In this document: positions 42,636 to 52,473 of the stretch, one piece after another
Layout of the letters: each line of letters begins with the position of its first letter
Position numbering within the stretch: the first letter of the stretch is position 1
NCBI RefSeq assembly: GCF_019645855.1
Contig: NZ_CP080999.1
Location: 3,596,001-3,660,000 of the forward strand
Direction: 5' to 3'
Length of the DNA stretch: 64,000 nt
Source: Mycobacterium malmoense
GTDB lineage: Bacteria > Actinomycetota > Actinomycetes > Mycobacteriales > Mycobacteriaceae
The notes under the pieces: model-generated
The model's input: only the letters and a program-made list of their open reading frames with translations
What the model was told of the DNA's origin: nothing
The model's database searches: none
Program-made: the position numbers and the translations under genes

Positions 42636-43687
42636 AATTCCGGGGACCGCTGATCGGCCTCACCCTGTTCATGATCGTCGCGGTGACGCTGACCTGGCTG
42701 GTGTACGTGAGCCTGCGGCGCGACGTGGCCGGGAAGACAGACTCATATTCGGCGGTATTCACCGACGTCTACGGCCTCCGAGAGGGCGACGACGTCCGGA
42801 TGGCCGGGGTCCGCGTGGGCCGGGTCGAAAAGATCGAGCTCGACGGGAAACTCGCGAAGGTCACGTTCGTGGTGCAGCAGGAACAGCGCCTCTATGGGAA
42901 CACGCTCGCCTCCGTGACGTACCAGAACATCGTCGGGCAGCGTTACCTCGGCCTGTCCTTGGACAAGGAAGGCAATCACGATGTGCTTCCGCCCGGAACC
43001 ATCATCCCGCCGGAACGCACCGAACCGTCCTTCGACGTCACCGCGCTACTCAACGGCTACGAGCCGCTGTTCAGTCTGTTGAACCCACAGGATGCCGACA
43101 ACCTCACCAAGGGCATCATCCAGTCGCTGCAGGGCGATACGTCCTCTCTTGCCACGTTGATCAGCCAGACATCCACGCTGACAGAGACATTCGCCGGAAG
43201 GGATCAGGCGCTCGGCGATGTGATCACCAACCTCAACAAGGTGGTTGGCAATCTCGCGCAGCAGAACGACAATCTTGACGGCGTCATCACGCAGGCCCGT
43301 GACGTGGTTTCCAAGCTCGATCAGCGTCGTCCCGAGTTGCAGGCCTCGGTCGGTACGCTGGCCCGGGTGATGGGCCGGCTGTCGACCTCCGCCGCGGATG
43401 TGTATCCGGCGCTTCGCGAATTCATCGATCGTAAGCCGGGTACCACCAGACACTTAATGGATATCGAACCCCAGCTGGCCTACTTCGGCGACAACATCCC
43501 GCTGCTGCTCAAGGGGCTTGTCCGGGTCGGCAACCAGGGCGCCTACGGCAACGCCTACGTGTGCGATGTGAACTTCATGGCGTTCGACCCCGGCTTCAAC
43601 GACATCGTGCCGATCATCATCAATGCCGCCACACCCGGAAACACGGCGTGGCACAGCCCGAGATGTCGGAGCACGGCTGATGGCTGA
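42632..43687 (+). CDS. MceB-type lipid-transport protein
   Basis: The 351-residue protein overlaps MceA as ATGA. It has a membrane anchor (IGLTLFMIVAVTLTWLVYV), the Mce domain (VFTDVYGLREGDDVRMAGVR) and a long helical C-terminal part. It is one subunit of the Mce hexamer. The MceC start lies eight bases before its stop. Confidence 0.94.
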   Translation: MKFRGPLIGLTLFMIVAVTLTWLVYVSLRRDVAGKTDSYSAVFTDVYGLREGDDVRMAGVRVGRVEKIELDGKLAKVTFVVQQEQRLYGNTLASVTYQNIVGQRYLGLSLDKEGNHDVLPPGTIIPPERTEPSFDVTALLNGYEPLFSLLNPQDADNLTKGIIQSLQGDTSSLATLISQTSTLTETFAGRDQALGDVITNLNKVVGNLAQQNDNLDGVITQARDVVSKLDQRRPELQASVGTLARVMGRLSTSAADVYPALREFIDRKPGTTRHLMDIEPQLAYFGDNIPLLLKGLVRVGNQGAYGNAYVCDVNFMAFDPGFNDIVPIIINAATPGNTAWHSPRCRSTADG

Positions 43688-44735
43688 TTCGTCCGTGCGG
43701 CTTCGACTTCCGAGGATGACGAAGCGTCCGCTCGAGAGCTACAGCAAGACGTGGCTTGGGTTTATCGCGGTCGCAGTGGTAGCGGTGCTGATCGGCATCA
43801 TGTTGTTGGTTCACGCACTCGGCGCCGGGTATCGGCATTACACCGCGGAGTTTCTGCAGGCGGCCTCGCTGCGAGCCGGTAACCCGATCGTGGTCGCGGG
43901 CATCCCCGTCGGCAACGTCACCAGCATGAAACTCGTCGGCGACCATGTCGAGGCGGGCCTGAAGATTCGCGACAATGTCGTGCTGGGCAAGGATTCCAAG
44001 GCGAAGATCAAAGTCACCACCATCCTGGGTTCGCGTTACCTCTCCCTGGAGCCCAACGGCCCGGCGTCCCTGCCCAACAACACCTTCGATGTGTCACACA
44101 CCGAAGTTCCCTACGACCTTCAAGCCGCATTGCGGGACGCCACAACAACTTTCGAGCAGGTCGACTCCGACCGATTTGCGCAATCCCTGGCGGTGCTCGG
44201 CAAGCAACTCGAGGGCCTGCCCTCGGTCGTGCCGCAGGCAATCGCAAACATCGACTCGCTCTCGTCGATCATCGCCGTGCGACGCGACCAACTGGGCCAG
44301 CTCCTGCGCAGCACGGAGCAGGTGACCAACACGCTGCGGGGCCAGCAGGCAGGCATCGGCAACCTGGTCGACCAAGGGCAAGACCTGCTGGGCCAATTCG
44401 TGGCTCGGCGAGCCGTTTTCCACGCGATGATGCGATCACTGACCGGCCTTGTCGATACCATGAGCCTAATCGTGGTCAACGACCGTTCGGGTCTTGACTC
44501 GCTGATCAACGACATGCGCGACTTCACCGCCCTGATGGGTAAACACGACGACCTGCTGCGCAACCTCCTGCAGATCACACCGATCTTCTTCCGCGAGGCG
44601 GCCAACCTCACCGGTGACGGTAACGCGATCAACTTCAACGCCCCCAACGTTCCCGCCATCGACTCATGGATGTGCGCGATCAGCGGCCGCGCCAAACAGT
44701 TTGGCATGATCCAATACTTCAAGGACTGCAAGTGA
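43680..44735 (+). CDS. MceC-type lipid-transport protein
   Basis: The 351-residue protein has a membrane anchor (WLGFIAVAVVAVLIGIMLLV), an Mce domain (EFLQAASLRAGNPIVVAGIP) and a helical tail with two cysteines near the end (MCAISG and KDCK). ATG 43680 overlaps the MceB stop by eight bases. Confidence 0.94.
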   Translation: MADSSVRLRLPRMTKRPLESYSKTWLGFIAVAVVAVLIGIMLLVHALGAGYRHYTAEFLQAASLRAGNPIVVAGIPVGNVTSMKLVGDHVEAGLKIRDNVVLGKDSKAKIKVTTILGSRYLSLEPNGPASLPNNTFDVSHTEVPYDLQAALRDATTTFEQVDSDRFAQSLAVLGKQLEGLPSVVPQAIANIDSLSSIIAVRRDQLGQLLRSTEQVTNTLRGQQAGIGNLVDQGQDLLGQFVARRAVFHAMMRSLTGLVDTMSLIVVNDRSGLDSLINDMRDFTALMGKHDDLLRNLLQITPIFFREAANLTGDGNAINFNAPNVPAIDSWMCAISGRAKQFGMIQYFKDCK

Positions 44736-45850
44736 CAAGGCCCAGGGGCAGGTTCAGGTTCACGGCCATCATCGCCGTCATGGCGGCGGCCGCGGCGATC
44801 GGCGTCGGGTGGTGGTACCTGGGTGCCAGGGACGACCCGATCACCGTCACCGCCCAATTCGACAGCGCCTCAGGATTGTACGAAGGCAACGTGGTAGCCG
44901 TATTGGGCATGCCGGTAGGCAAAATCACCAAGATCATCCCCAAGGGCGGCTACGTCGAGGTCCAGTTCACCGTCGACCGCAACGTCAAGATCCCGGCGGA
45001 CGCTGCGGCCGTGACCGTCTCGACGTCCATCCTCACCGACAGGCAGATCGAGCTCACCCCGCCCTACCACGGCGGTCCCGCCTTGGAGAACCACGACACC
45101 ATCGGCTTGACCCGAACCAGGACACCGGTCGAGTTCAGCCGCGTGCTCAGCGTTCTCGACAAGGTGACCAAATCGCTTGAGGGAGACGGCCATGGCGGCG
45201 GGCCCATCGCCGGCGTGCTCAACAGCGGCGCCGGGATAGTCGACGGCAACGGCGGCAAGATCAAGGCGGCGCTCGATGAACTGTCCAAGGCGCTGCGGCT
45301 CAGCAGCGACGGCGGCGCCCAGACCCGCGAGCAGATCACCACCATCGTCAAAAACATCAGCACGCTGTTCGACGCCGTGGCCGCCAATGACTCAAAGCTG
45401 CGCGAATTCGCCTCCACTCTTCACCAAGTCAGCCAGATCATGGCGGACGAGGATATCGGTGGCGGCGACACCGGGAAGAAGCTCCAGCAACTGGTCCAGC
45501 GGGCCGGCGACCTCCTGGACGCCAATCGCGACAGCATCAAGCACGCCCTGCCCAACGGCAACAGCATTCTGCAGACGGTGACCGACGAGCGCCGCGACCT
45601 CGCCGAACTTCTGGACGTTGGCCCACTGGTGGCCGACAACGCCTACAACATGGTCGACCGGGCCAATGGCGCCGTGCGTGCGCGTTTCCTCACGGACCGA
45701 ATGGTCTTCGACAGCCAGTACACCAAAGAGATCTGCAACCTGATGGGCCTTCGGCAACTCGGATGCAGTACCGGGACGCTACAGGACTTCGGCCCGGATT
45801 TCGGGTTGACGTACGTGCTGGACGGCTTGGCCGCGATGGGACAGAAATGA
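44732..45850 (+). CDS. MceD-type lipid-transport protein
   Basis: The 372-residue protein starts at GTG 44732 (GTGA overlap with MceC). An anchor helix (FTAIIAVMAAAAAIGVGWWY) precedes the Mce domain (QFDSASGLYEGNVVAVLGMP). The tail is helical with a conserved pair of cysteines near its C-terminal end. Confidence 0.94.
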   Translation: MTRPRGRFRFTAIIAVMAAAAAIGVGWWYLGARDDPITVTAQFDSASGLYEGNVVAVLGMPVGKITKIIPKGGYVEVQFTVDRNVKIPADAAAVTVSTSILTDRQIELTPPYHGGPALENHDTIGLTRTRTPVEFSRVLSVLDKVTKSLEGDGHGGGPIAGVLNSGAGIVDGNGGKIKAALDELSKALRLSSDGGAQTREQITTIVKNISTLFDAVAANDSKLREFASTLHQVSQIMADEDIGGGDTGKKLQQLVQRAGDLLDANRDSIKHALPNGNSILQTVTDERRDLAELLDVGPLVADNAYNMVDRANGAVRARFLTDRMVFDSQYTKEICNLMGLRQLGCSTGTLQDFGPDFGLTYVLDGLAAMGQK

Positions 45851-47070
45851 TGACCACGTGGGGGAAGGCCGGGGTCGCGATCCTGGCCGCCGCGGTCGTC
45901 AGCTCCGGATGCGCCACGAATGGCCTTGCCAGCCTGTCCCTTCCGGCCCCCGGGCTCGGTTCGGGCGGTTACACGCTGACCGCGGTGTTCTCCAACGCGC
46001 TCAACCTACCGATGAAGGCGAAGGTGAAACTGGCCGGAGCGGACGTGGGCCAGGTCGAATCGATGGTTGCCCGCAACTACACGGCGGTCACCACCCTGCG
46101 CATCCGCTATGGTGTCCAACTGCCACGCGGGAGCACCGCCGAATTGCGCACGGCGACACCGCTTGGCGACGTGTTCGTGTCGGTGCGACCGCCCGCGACG
46201 GCCGAACCGAACGCGCCGCTGTTGAAGAACGGCGACACCATCGGTCTGGGTTCGACGGCGGCAGCCGCGACCGTCGAATCGGTGCTCAGCTCGGCGGCAA
46301 TCCTGGTCAACGGCGGCGCGGTGCGCAACTTCACCAACATCATCAACGGTTTCGGGAAGGCGACCGGCGACCAGGGCCAGGCGTTCGGAGACCTGATCCG
46401 CAAGTCCAACCAGCTGGTCGGGACGCTCAACTCCCGGTCCGACCAGATCTCGTCCGCACTGACCGAATTATCCGGCCTTTCACAGCAACTCGACGCCAAG
46501 AATCGCGCCATCACCGAACTGATGGCGGAGGCCAACCCAGCCACCTCGGCCCTGTCCGCCAACACCACCGAGCTTTCGGACCTGGTCACGCAAGTCGGCG
46601 ATACCGCTCGGTTGCTGGCCAGGTTCCCATCGATCGGAGGAACCGACACCAGCGGCCGTAGCTTGATCCGCGACCTGAACACGATCGCCGGGGCCGCCAA
46701 CGACGTTGCGGTGAGTCCGGACACGAGTCTGCTGGCCTTGAACCGGCTGATCGCCCCGATGGTCAAATCCACAGCGGGAAACTCGATTTCGGTGCACGTC
46801 AGCGTGGACAAGTTGGTGCTCGGATCGATCCCCGACATCGGATTCCCCGGCGACATAGGCCTGCACGGACCGCACCGATACAACTGGAACCAGCTCATCG
46901 GGACCTTCAAGTACACCCTGTGGCGCCTGCAAGAACGTGTGGTCGGCCGGGGCCCGAACTCCCCGCAGGTTCCCGTCATGCCGGACCCAATCATCCCCGG
47001 GCAGATCGATATCGCCCCCGGTCCTCCCCCGCCCGCGCCGGGCCCGCCACCGCCGGGACCTCAGCGATGA
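45847..47070 (+). CDS. MceE-type lipoprotein
   Basis: The 407-residue protein has a signal peptide ending in the lipobox-like SSGC (Cys near residue 22), as expected for MceE (LprK-like) lipoproteins. An Mce domain (VFSNALNLPMKAKVKLAGAD) and helical repeats follow, with a proline-rich tail. ATG 45847 overlaps the MceD stop as ATGA. Confidence 0.94.
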   Translation: MMTTWGKAGVAILAAAVVSSGCATNGLASLSLPAPGLGSGGYTLTAVFSNALNLPMKAKVKLAGADVGQVESMVARNYTAVTTLRIRYGVQLPRGSTAELRTATPLGDVFVSVRPPATAEPNAPLLKNGDTIGLGSTAAAATVESVLSSAAILVNGGAVRNFTNIINGFGKATGDQGQAFGDLIRKSNQLVGTLNSRSDQISSALTELSGLSQQLDAKNRAITELMAEANPATSALSANTTELSDLVTQVGDTARLLARFPSIGGTDTSGRSLIRDLNTIAGAANDVAVSPDTSLLALNRLIAPMVKSTAGNSISVHVSVDKLVLGSIPDIGFPGDIGLHGPHRYNWNQLIGTFKYTLWRLQERVVGRGPNSPQVPVMPDPIIPGQIDIAPGPPPPAPGPPPPGPQR

Positions 47071-48326
47071 CCGGAGCAGTCGCCGGCTTCGCCGATGTCG
47101 TGGTCCGCGTGGTGCGGGCAGGCCACCGGCAACAGATTTGGCTGTCGGTCGCGGGATTGGTGCTCACCTTGGTCGTGGCAACCGCGTACCTGCTCGTCGG
47201 CGCGCTCCGGGTGACGCCGTTCGCGTCGCCCTACAAGGTCACCGTGCAGTTGCCGGAATCCGGTGGCTTGCTGCCCAATCAGGACGTCTCCCTGCGGGGT
47301 GTGCGAATCGGACGCGTCGAGTCGCTGCGGATCACCGACAGAGGCGTGGATGCCGTCGCCAACATCACGTCAAAGGTGCGGATCCCGGCGAACAGCGTCG
47401 TGCACGTGTCGGCGCTATCGCCCGCCGGCGAGCAATACATCAATTTCGAAGCCGAATCCGACGCGGGGCCTTATCTGCACGACGGCAGCGTCATCGCGCT
47501 CGACCGCACCAGCGTCCCGGTCAGCTTGGCGCAGTTGCTCGGCGACGCCGACGGCATGCTGGCACAGGTCGATCCACACAAGGTCGAGCTGATCAAGAGG
47601 GAACTCAGCCTCAGCAAGGAGGGACCCGCGAAGTTGGCCGCCATCGTCGACGGCGGCACGTTCCTGCTCTCGACGCTCGATTCGGTGCTGCCCCAAACCA
47701 CTAGCATCATCAAGACCAGCCGTGTGGTGCTCACCCTGGCGAGCGACAAGAATGCCGGCCTCGCCGCCACCACCACCGAGCTCAACCGAACGCTGGCCGG
47801 CCTCGCCGGAATGCAAGGCGGCTACCGGCGTTTAACCGGGCAGGCGCCGCAAACACTTTCGGCCGTCGACAACCTGTTCGCCGACAATTCCGACACCATG
47901 GTGCAGCTGCTGGGCAGCATGGCCACGATGTCGCAGCTTCTCTACGTGCGCGTGCCCGCGCTCAACGCGTTGTTCCCCGACTACCGTGGTTCGGTGCTGG
48001 ACGCCGTGGCAAGTGCGTTCCATGACCATGGCGTCTGGGCGACGGCCAGTCTCTACCCGCGATACGTCTGCGACTACGGCACACCGTCGCATCCGCCTTC
48101 TTCCGCCGACTACTACGAGCCGTTCATGTACACCTACTGCCGCGACGACGATCCCGGGGTCGGGATCCGTGCGGCCAAGAACGCGCCGCGGCCGGGAGGC
48201 GACGACACCGCGGGCCCGCCGCTGGGCGCGGATCTGGGCCGCAGAACTGACCCAACGCCTCGGGGCCGCTTCACCATTCCGACTCCCTATGGCGGCCCGG
48301 CCCTGCCGATCGAACCGCCGCACTAA
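47067..48326 (+). CDS. MceF-type lipid-transport protein
   Basis: The 419-residue last Mce subunit has an anchor (LVLTLVVATAYLLVGAL), the Mce domain (QLPESGGLLPNQDVSLRGVR) and a C-terminal part with cysteines (YVCDYG, YTYCRD). It overlaps MceE as ATGA. All six Mce proteins are therefore present and intact in frame. Confidence 0.95.
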   Translation: MTGAVAGFADVVVRVVRAGHRQQIWLSVAGLVLTLVVATAYLLVGALRVTPFASPYKVTVQLPESGGLLPNQDVSLRGVRIGRVESLRITDRGVDAVANITSKVRIPANSVVHVSALSPAGEQYINFEAESDAGPYLHDGSVIALDRTSVPVSLAQLLGDADGMLAQVDPHKVELIKRELSLSKEGPAKLAAIVDGGTFLLSTLDSVLPQTTSIIKTSRVVLTLASDKNAGLAATTTELNRTLAGLAGMQGGYRRLTGQAPQTLSAVDNLFADNSDTMVQLLGSMATMSQLLYVRVPALNALFPDYRGSVLDAVASAFHDHGVWATASLYPRYVCDYGTPSHPPSSADYYEPFMYTYCRDDDPGVGIRAAKNAPRPGGDDTAGPPLGADLGRRTDPTPRGRFTIPTPYGGPALPIEPPH

Positions 48327-48362
48327 GACCGATCCAGCCAAGCACAAGGAGATGATCGTGGC

Positions 48363-49004
48363 GTGACAACCGATGCCGAAGACGAAAAGCCTGAAACCAC
48401 AAGCGAAGACGTCGAGACTGAAGACAGCGACGTTGAAGACGCCGAAGGAGAAGCCGTCGAGGAAACGGCCGAAGCCGAAGACAACGAAGCGGCCAAGGAC
48501 AACGCTTCGGGCTGGAGGCGACGGCCATGGAGGCAATACCTGCGCCGCGGCATATTGCCTGTGTTGCTCGTTGCGTCCCTTGCGGTTTCCGGCTTCCTCG
48601 GATGGAAGCAGTGGCAAGAGCACCAGGTGAAGCTGGCCGGCCAGCAGGCCCAGCAAGCGGCCGTCAAGTACGCCGAGGTGCTGACCAGCATCGACTCCAA
48701 CAACGTCGACCAGAACTTCCGTCAGGTGCTCGACGGCGCGACCGGCGAGTTCAAGGACATGTACACCCAGTCCAGCGTGCAGCTTCGACAGCTGCTGATC
48801 GACAACAAGGCGACCGCACACGGGGTGGTGGTCGACTCCGCGATCGCCTCCGAATCCACGAACAAGGTTGTCGTGCTGGTCTTTGTCGACCAGACCGTGA
48901 CCAACATGGCCGCGCCCGATCCGCGCATCGACCGCAGCAGGATCAAGATGACCATGGAGAAGATCGACGGCCGCTGGCGCGCAAGCAAAGTCCAGCTGCT
49001 CTAA
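48363..49004 (+). CDS. Mce-associated membrane protein
   Basis: The 213-residue protein has an acidic, repeat-like cytoplasmic N-terminus (about 50 residues of E, D, A and T), one membrane helix (ILPVLLVASLAVSGFLGW) and an extracytoplasmic domain typical of Mce-associated (Mam/Mas) proteins. It starts at GTG 48363 with AAGGAG upstream. Proteins of this kind stabilise Mce complexes in mycobacteria. Confidence 0.88.
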   Translation: MTTDAEDEKPETTSEDVETEDSDVEDAEGEAVEETAEAEDNEAAKDNASGWRRRPWRQYLRRGILPVLLVASLAVSGFLGWKQWQEHQVKLAGQQAQQAAVKYAEVLTSIDSNNVDQNFRQVLDGATGEFKDMYTQSSVQLRQLLIDNKATAHGVVVDSAIASESTNKVVVLVFVDQTVTNMAAPDPRIDRSRIKMTMEKIDGRWRASKVQLL

Positions 49005-49020
49005 ATCGTTCGGAGCAAGG

Positions 49021-49791
49021 ATGCTAATCACAAGGGTCATCGCAACATCGGCATTGGTCGCGGCGACAACCGTTCTCGATGCGGGCACAGCGCACGCATC
49101 CGCGCAGTCGTTCTGCGGCGAGCTCGGTGGAAACTGGGATGGCCAGTATTGCCACACCTCGGTGACCTCCGAACGCAACGCCGTGCGCGACATCAAGGTC
49201 GCCGTGCCCGCCGATCTCGTCGACAACCCGGCCGCGGGCCCCGTCATCCGCGACTACCTGCGCACCCTCGTCAACAACTGGCGGACCGTCGGCGCCCACA
49301 TGGCCGCGGACAGCTTCGGCGAGGAGAACTACGAAGTGTTCCGGCACGGCAGCATGCTCAGCGCCGTGTTCCACGAGGACTACCACGCCGACGGGCCCAA
49401 ACCCAACAACGCCTACCGCACCTTCACGTTCGACATGGCAAGCGGCCGGCGACTGCAACTGTCGGATCTGACCACGTCGGATCCCCTCACCGCCATCCCG
49501 CCGCTGGCTCAGCCGTTCATCGAGACCGCGCTGAATCAGGCCGCGCCACCGCACGATCCGGGCAGCTACCCGTTCGTCATCGACCGCTGGACCCCCGACA
49601 AGGTCTATTCCGGCGCGTACAAAGCGTGGGCGCTGACCCCCGACGAGCTGATTCTCTACATGCCCGACTACCCGGTGGCGCACGACGAGCCGATCAACTT
49701 CACGCCGGGAGCCCTGCAGTGGTTCATGGACGGCGGCACCGTACAGGCTCACATCCCGCTCGCGGCGCTGGCCCCCGTGCTGCGCATCTAG
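49021..49791 (+). CDS. Secreted RsiV/DUF3298-domain protein, MPT64-like
   Basis: The 256-residue protein has an N-terminal signal peptide cut after about ASA (residues 1-28), two cysteines near the mature start and a DUF3298/RsiV-type domain. It resembles MPT64 and TB22.2 of M. tuberculosis. It follows the Mce-associated gene by 16 bases and so belongs to the mce transcription unit. Its stop overlaps the convergent ldtB stop by four bases. The function is unknown. Confidence 0.78.
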   Translation: MLITRVIATSALVAATTVLDAGTAHASAQSFCGELGGNWDGQYCHTSVTSERNAVRDIKVAVPADLVDNPAAGPVIRDYLRTLVNNWRTVGAHMAADSFGEENYEVFRHGSMLSAVFHEDYHADGPKPNNAYRTFTFDMASGRRLQLSDLTTSDPLTAIPPLAQPFIETALNQAAPPHDPGSYPFVIDRWTPDKVYSGAYKAWALTPDELILYMPDYPVAHDEPINFTPGALQWFMDGGTVQAHIPLAALAPVLRI

Positions 49792-50999
49792 GTGTTGGCG
49801 TTGCCCGCCTTCCACACCGGCCACGGGATGTTCCAGTCGCCCAGCCCCTCGGTGCCCGAGAGCGTGGGCCCGACGGTATGCACCACCTCGACGATGTCAC
49901 CGCTCTTGCTGTGGTCGTAGAACCACTCGGCGTTGCTGGGGCTCACGTTCAGGCATCCGTGGCTGGTATTGGTGTGGCCCTGCGCACCGACCGACCAGGG
50001 GGCAGAGTGCACGAAGACGCCGCTGTAGGACATCTGCGTGGCCCACTCGACTTCGGTGCGGTATCCGTTGGGTGAGTTGACCGGAACCCCGTAGGTCGAG
50101 GAGTCCATGATGATGTGCTTGAAGCGCCCGCCAATGATGTAGAAGCCGTTGGCCGTCGGGGTGCTGTCCTTGCCCATCGACGTCGGCATGGTCTTGACGA
50201 CTTCGCCGTTGACCCGCACGGTCACCATCTTGGTGGTGTCGTCGGCCGTCGAGATGACCTCGTCGCCGATGGTGAAGTGCGTCTTGACGTTGTCCTCGCC
50301 GAACATCCCGTCGCCCAGGTCGACGCCGTAGGTGTTGACCGCCACGTCGACGGCCGTGCCCGGCTTCCAGAAATGCTCTGGACGCCAACGTACTTCGCGG
50401 TTATTGAGCCAGTAGAACGCGCCCTCGACGGGCGGGTTGGTGGTGATGTTGATGGCCTTCTGGGCCGCGGCGCGGTTCGCGATGTTCTCGTCGAAGCGGA
50501 TGGCCACCGGCTCACCGATGCCGACCACCTCGCCGTCACCCGGGTTGACGTAGGGCATCGTCAGGTGAGCCGGTGAGCTGGTCTGAAAGGTCATCTGCCG
50601 GTTCGCGGCGCCCCCCAGCCCGAGCGCCTTCGCGTTCAGCGTGTAGCGCCTGTTGTAGCCGAGCTGCTCGGTGGTCGACCAGCGCAACCCATCCGGGCTG
50701 AGCTGACCGCTTATCGTCTTTCCGTTCTCGTTGACCATGGTGACCGACGCCAGCACGCCGTCGCCGACGCTCACCGTCACCGGCGCATCGACGGTGACGC
50801 CGACGGCGCCGTCGGTCACCGAGGAGGTGAGCTTGGGCACCAGCAAGTCAGCGAACGGTGTGCCCTTGTCGAAGATCACCTTCGCCGGCGCGGCACCGTG
50901 GCCGCCGCCGCAGGCAACGCCAACCACAGCAAATATAGCGATGACAGCAGCCAGCCACGACCGACCTCTGCGCAAAGGCGTCGTCAAGTGGCCCTCCAC
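49788..50999 (-). CDS. ldtB: L,D-transpeptidase (LdtB/LdtMt2 type)
   Basis: The 403-residue lipoprotein has a signal peptide ending at a GVAC lipobox, two immunoglobulin-like domains and a YkuD catalytic domain with HSAPW and SHGCLN (catalytic Cys). It is close to recalled LdtMt2 (Rv2518c) through the whole length. GTG 50999 gives the N-terminus; TTG 50987 with GGAGGG upstream is an alternative. The enzyme makes 3-3 peptidoglycan cross-links and is a carbapenem target. Confidence 0.93.
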   Translation of the reverse strand: MEGHLTTPLRRGRSWLAAVIAIFAVVGVACGGGHGAAPAKVIFDKGTPFADLLVPKLTSSVTDGAVGVTVDAPVTVSVGDGVLASVTMVNENGKTISGQLSPDGLRWSTTEQLGYNRRYTLNAKALGLGGAANRQMTFQTSSPAHLTMPYVNPGDGEVVGIGEPVAIRFDENIANRAAAQKAINITTNPPVEGAFYWLNNREVRWRPEHFWKPGTAVDVAVNTYGVDLGDGMFGEDNVKTHFTIGDEVISTADDTTKMVTVRVNGEVVKTMPTSMGKDSTPTANGFYIIGGRFKHIIMDSSTYGVPVNSPNGYRTEVEWATQMSYSGVFVHSAPWSVGAQGHTNTSHGCLNVSPSNAEWFYDHSKSGDIVEVVHTVGPTLSGTEGLGDWNIPWPVWKAGNANT

Positions 51000-51290
51000 A
51001 TAATTTCGCTTGCTTTGGTCGCCGCCGACCCCGAATAGTTGCAAGTATTCTAGTAGCTTCCGGCCGGTCCGCGTGGCGACACAGGAGCTCGGGGATTCTG
51101 GACCCAGGCCGGTGATGCCAGGCCAGCATCGGGGGTCCACAGCACGGGCGGCGGTCTTGTCACTGATGGACGGGGAAGGCTAATGCCGTGTCGGCCTCGG
51201 CTAAGCGGTCGGGGGGATTCATTCGCCGCAAGCCACGCCGGATGTGTACACCGGTATGCACTGGCGAGGCGTGAAAAATGCTTCTACCTG

Positions 51291-51363
<73 letters not shown>

Positions 51364-51636
51364 CTTGGTCGGTTGAGACCGCGTTTGCGACAATAACAGG
51401 CATCCCGTCGCAGAGCGAAATCCCCTGGATCATCCCAGAGTAGCGCACCTGTGAAGGGCAGTTCGTGACCTCTGCCGGCGGTCCCAACGCGGAGACTGCC
51501 GTCGTCAGACGGAAGTCATCCGGCAGCCAGCGGCGTCGTGCGGGAGTTCCGCATGCCGTGGGGCCGCCGGTTCGATCACCGGGCGCGGCATCGATGCCTT
51601 CGGCGCACGGCAGAGTCAAGTTCCGCGTCACGCGGC

Positions 51637-52473
51637 TCACCGATCCGCGCGCGACGTGGCGAGCAAGCGCCGGGCACCGAGATCGAGGATGTATCCGATA
51701 ACGCCGATGACGACGATCGCGGCAACGACCTGCCCGTAGGCGAGTTGGTCACGGGAATTGAGGATCTGGTAGCCCAGACCCGAACGCACACCGAGCATTT
51801 CGGCCGGCACCAAGACGACCCACGCGATACCCAGTGCGACGCGCAAGCCGGTTTGCAGGTGGCCTCGGATGGCGGGCAACACGACGACCGTCAGCAGCTC
51901 GGTCCGATTCGCACCGAATGACTTGGCCACCTGCAGGTAGCCGGGATCGACGGCGCGCACCCCGGCGGCGGTGTTGATCAGGATCGGCCACACCGCCGCC
52001 GCGGCGATCAGGAAAATGACCGGCTCGTTGCCGATTCCGAAGATCGCCACCGATATTGGCGCCCACGACAGCGGCGAGATCATGCGAAGAAATTGCACCA
52101 CGGGTCGGGTGGCGCGATCGGCGGTGTCGTTCATTCCTATCAGCAGTCCGGCGGGAACGCCGATCACCGCCGCGACGAGCAAGCCGACGAGCAGCCGCCA
52201 CAGGCTGACCTCGGTGTCTGCCAACAGCACACCGCGGTTGTAGAGGTCGGCAAGGGATTTGGCCACCCGGTCGGGCGTGGTCTGGCGCAGCAGGGACTGC
52301 GGGGAGGCGAGCACGGCCGTGGCCAGCCACCACAACCCCACCGCGGTCCCGACCGCGAGCGTGGGCGGCCACCAGCGCCGCAGAAACGGCCATTTGGGTG
52401 TGGACACCGTCGCCGTCGTGGCGGCCTCGCGCGGCGCCGAGGTGTCGACGGGGCTGATTCCCTTTGTGGTCAT
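51637..52473 (-). CDS. ABC transporter permease (SsuC/TauC/NrtB family)
   Basis: The 278-residue protein has six helices, a C-terminal EAA-like loop (GLRVALGIAWVVLVPAEMLG) and the family's IFGIGNEPVIFL segment. It overlaps the substrate-binding protein gene by four bases. It would form the membrane channel of an oxyanion or sulfonate importer. Confidence 0.88.
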   Translation of the reverse strand: MTTKGISPVDTSAPREAATTATVSTPKWPFLRRWWPPTLAVGTAVGLWWLATAVLASPQSLLRQTTPDRVAKSLADLYNRGVLLADTEVSLWRLLVGLLVAAVIGVPAGLLIGMNDTADRATRPVVQFLRMISPLSWAPISVAIFGIGNEPVIFLIAAAAVWPILINTAAGVRAVDPGYLQVAKSFGANRTELLTVVVLPAIRGHLQTGLRVALGIAWVVLVPAEMLGVRSGLGYQILNSRDQLAYGQVVAAIVVIGVIGYILDLGARRLLATSRADR

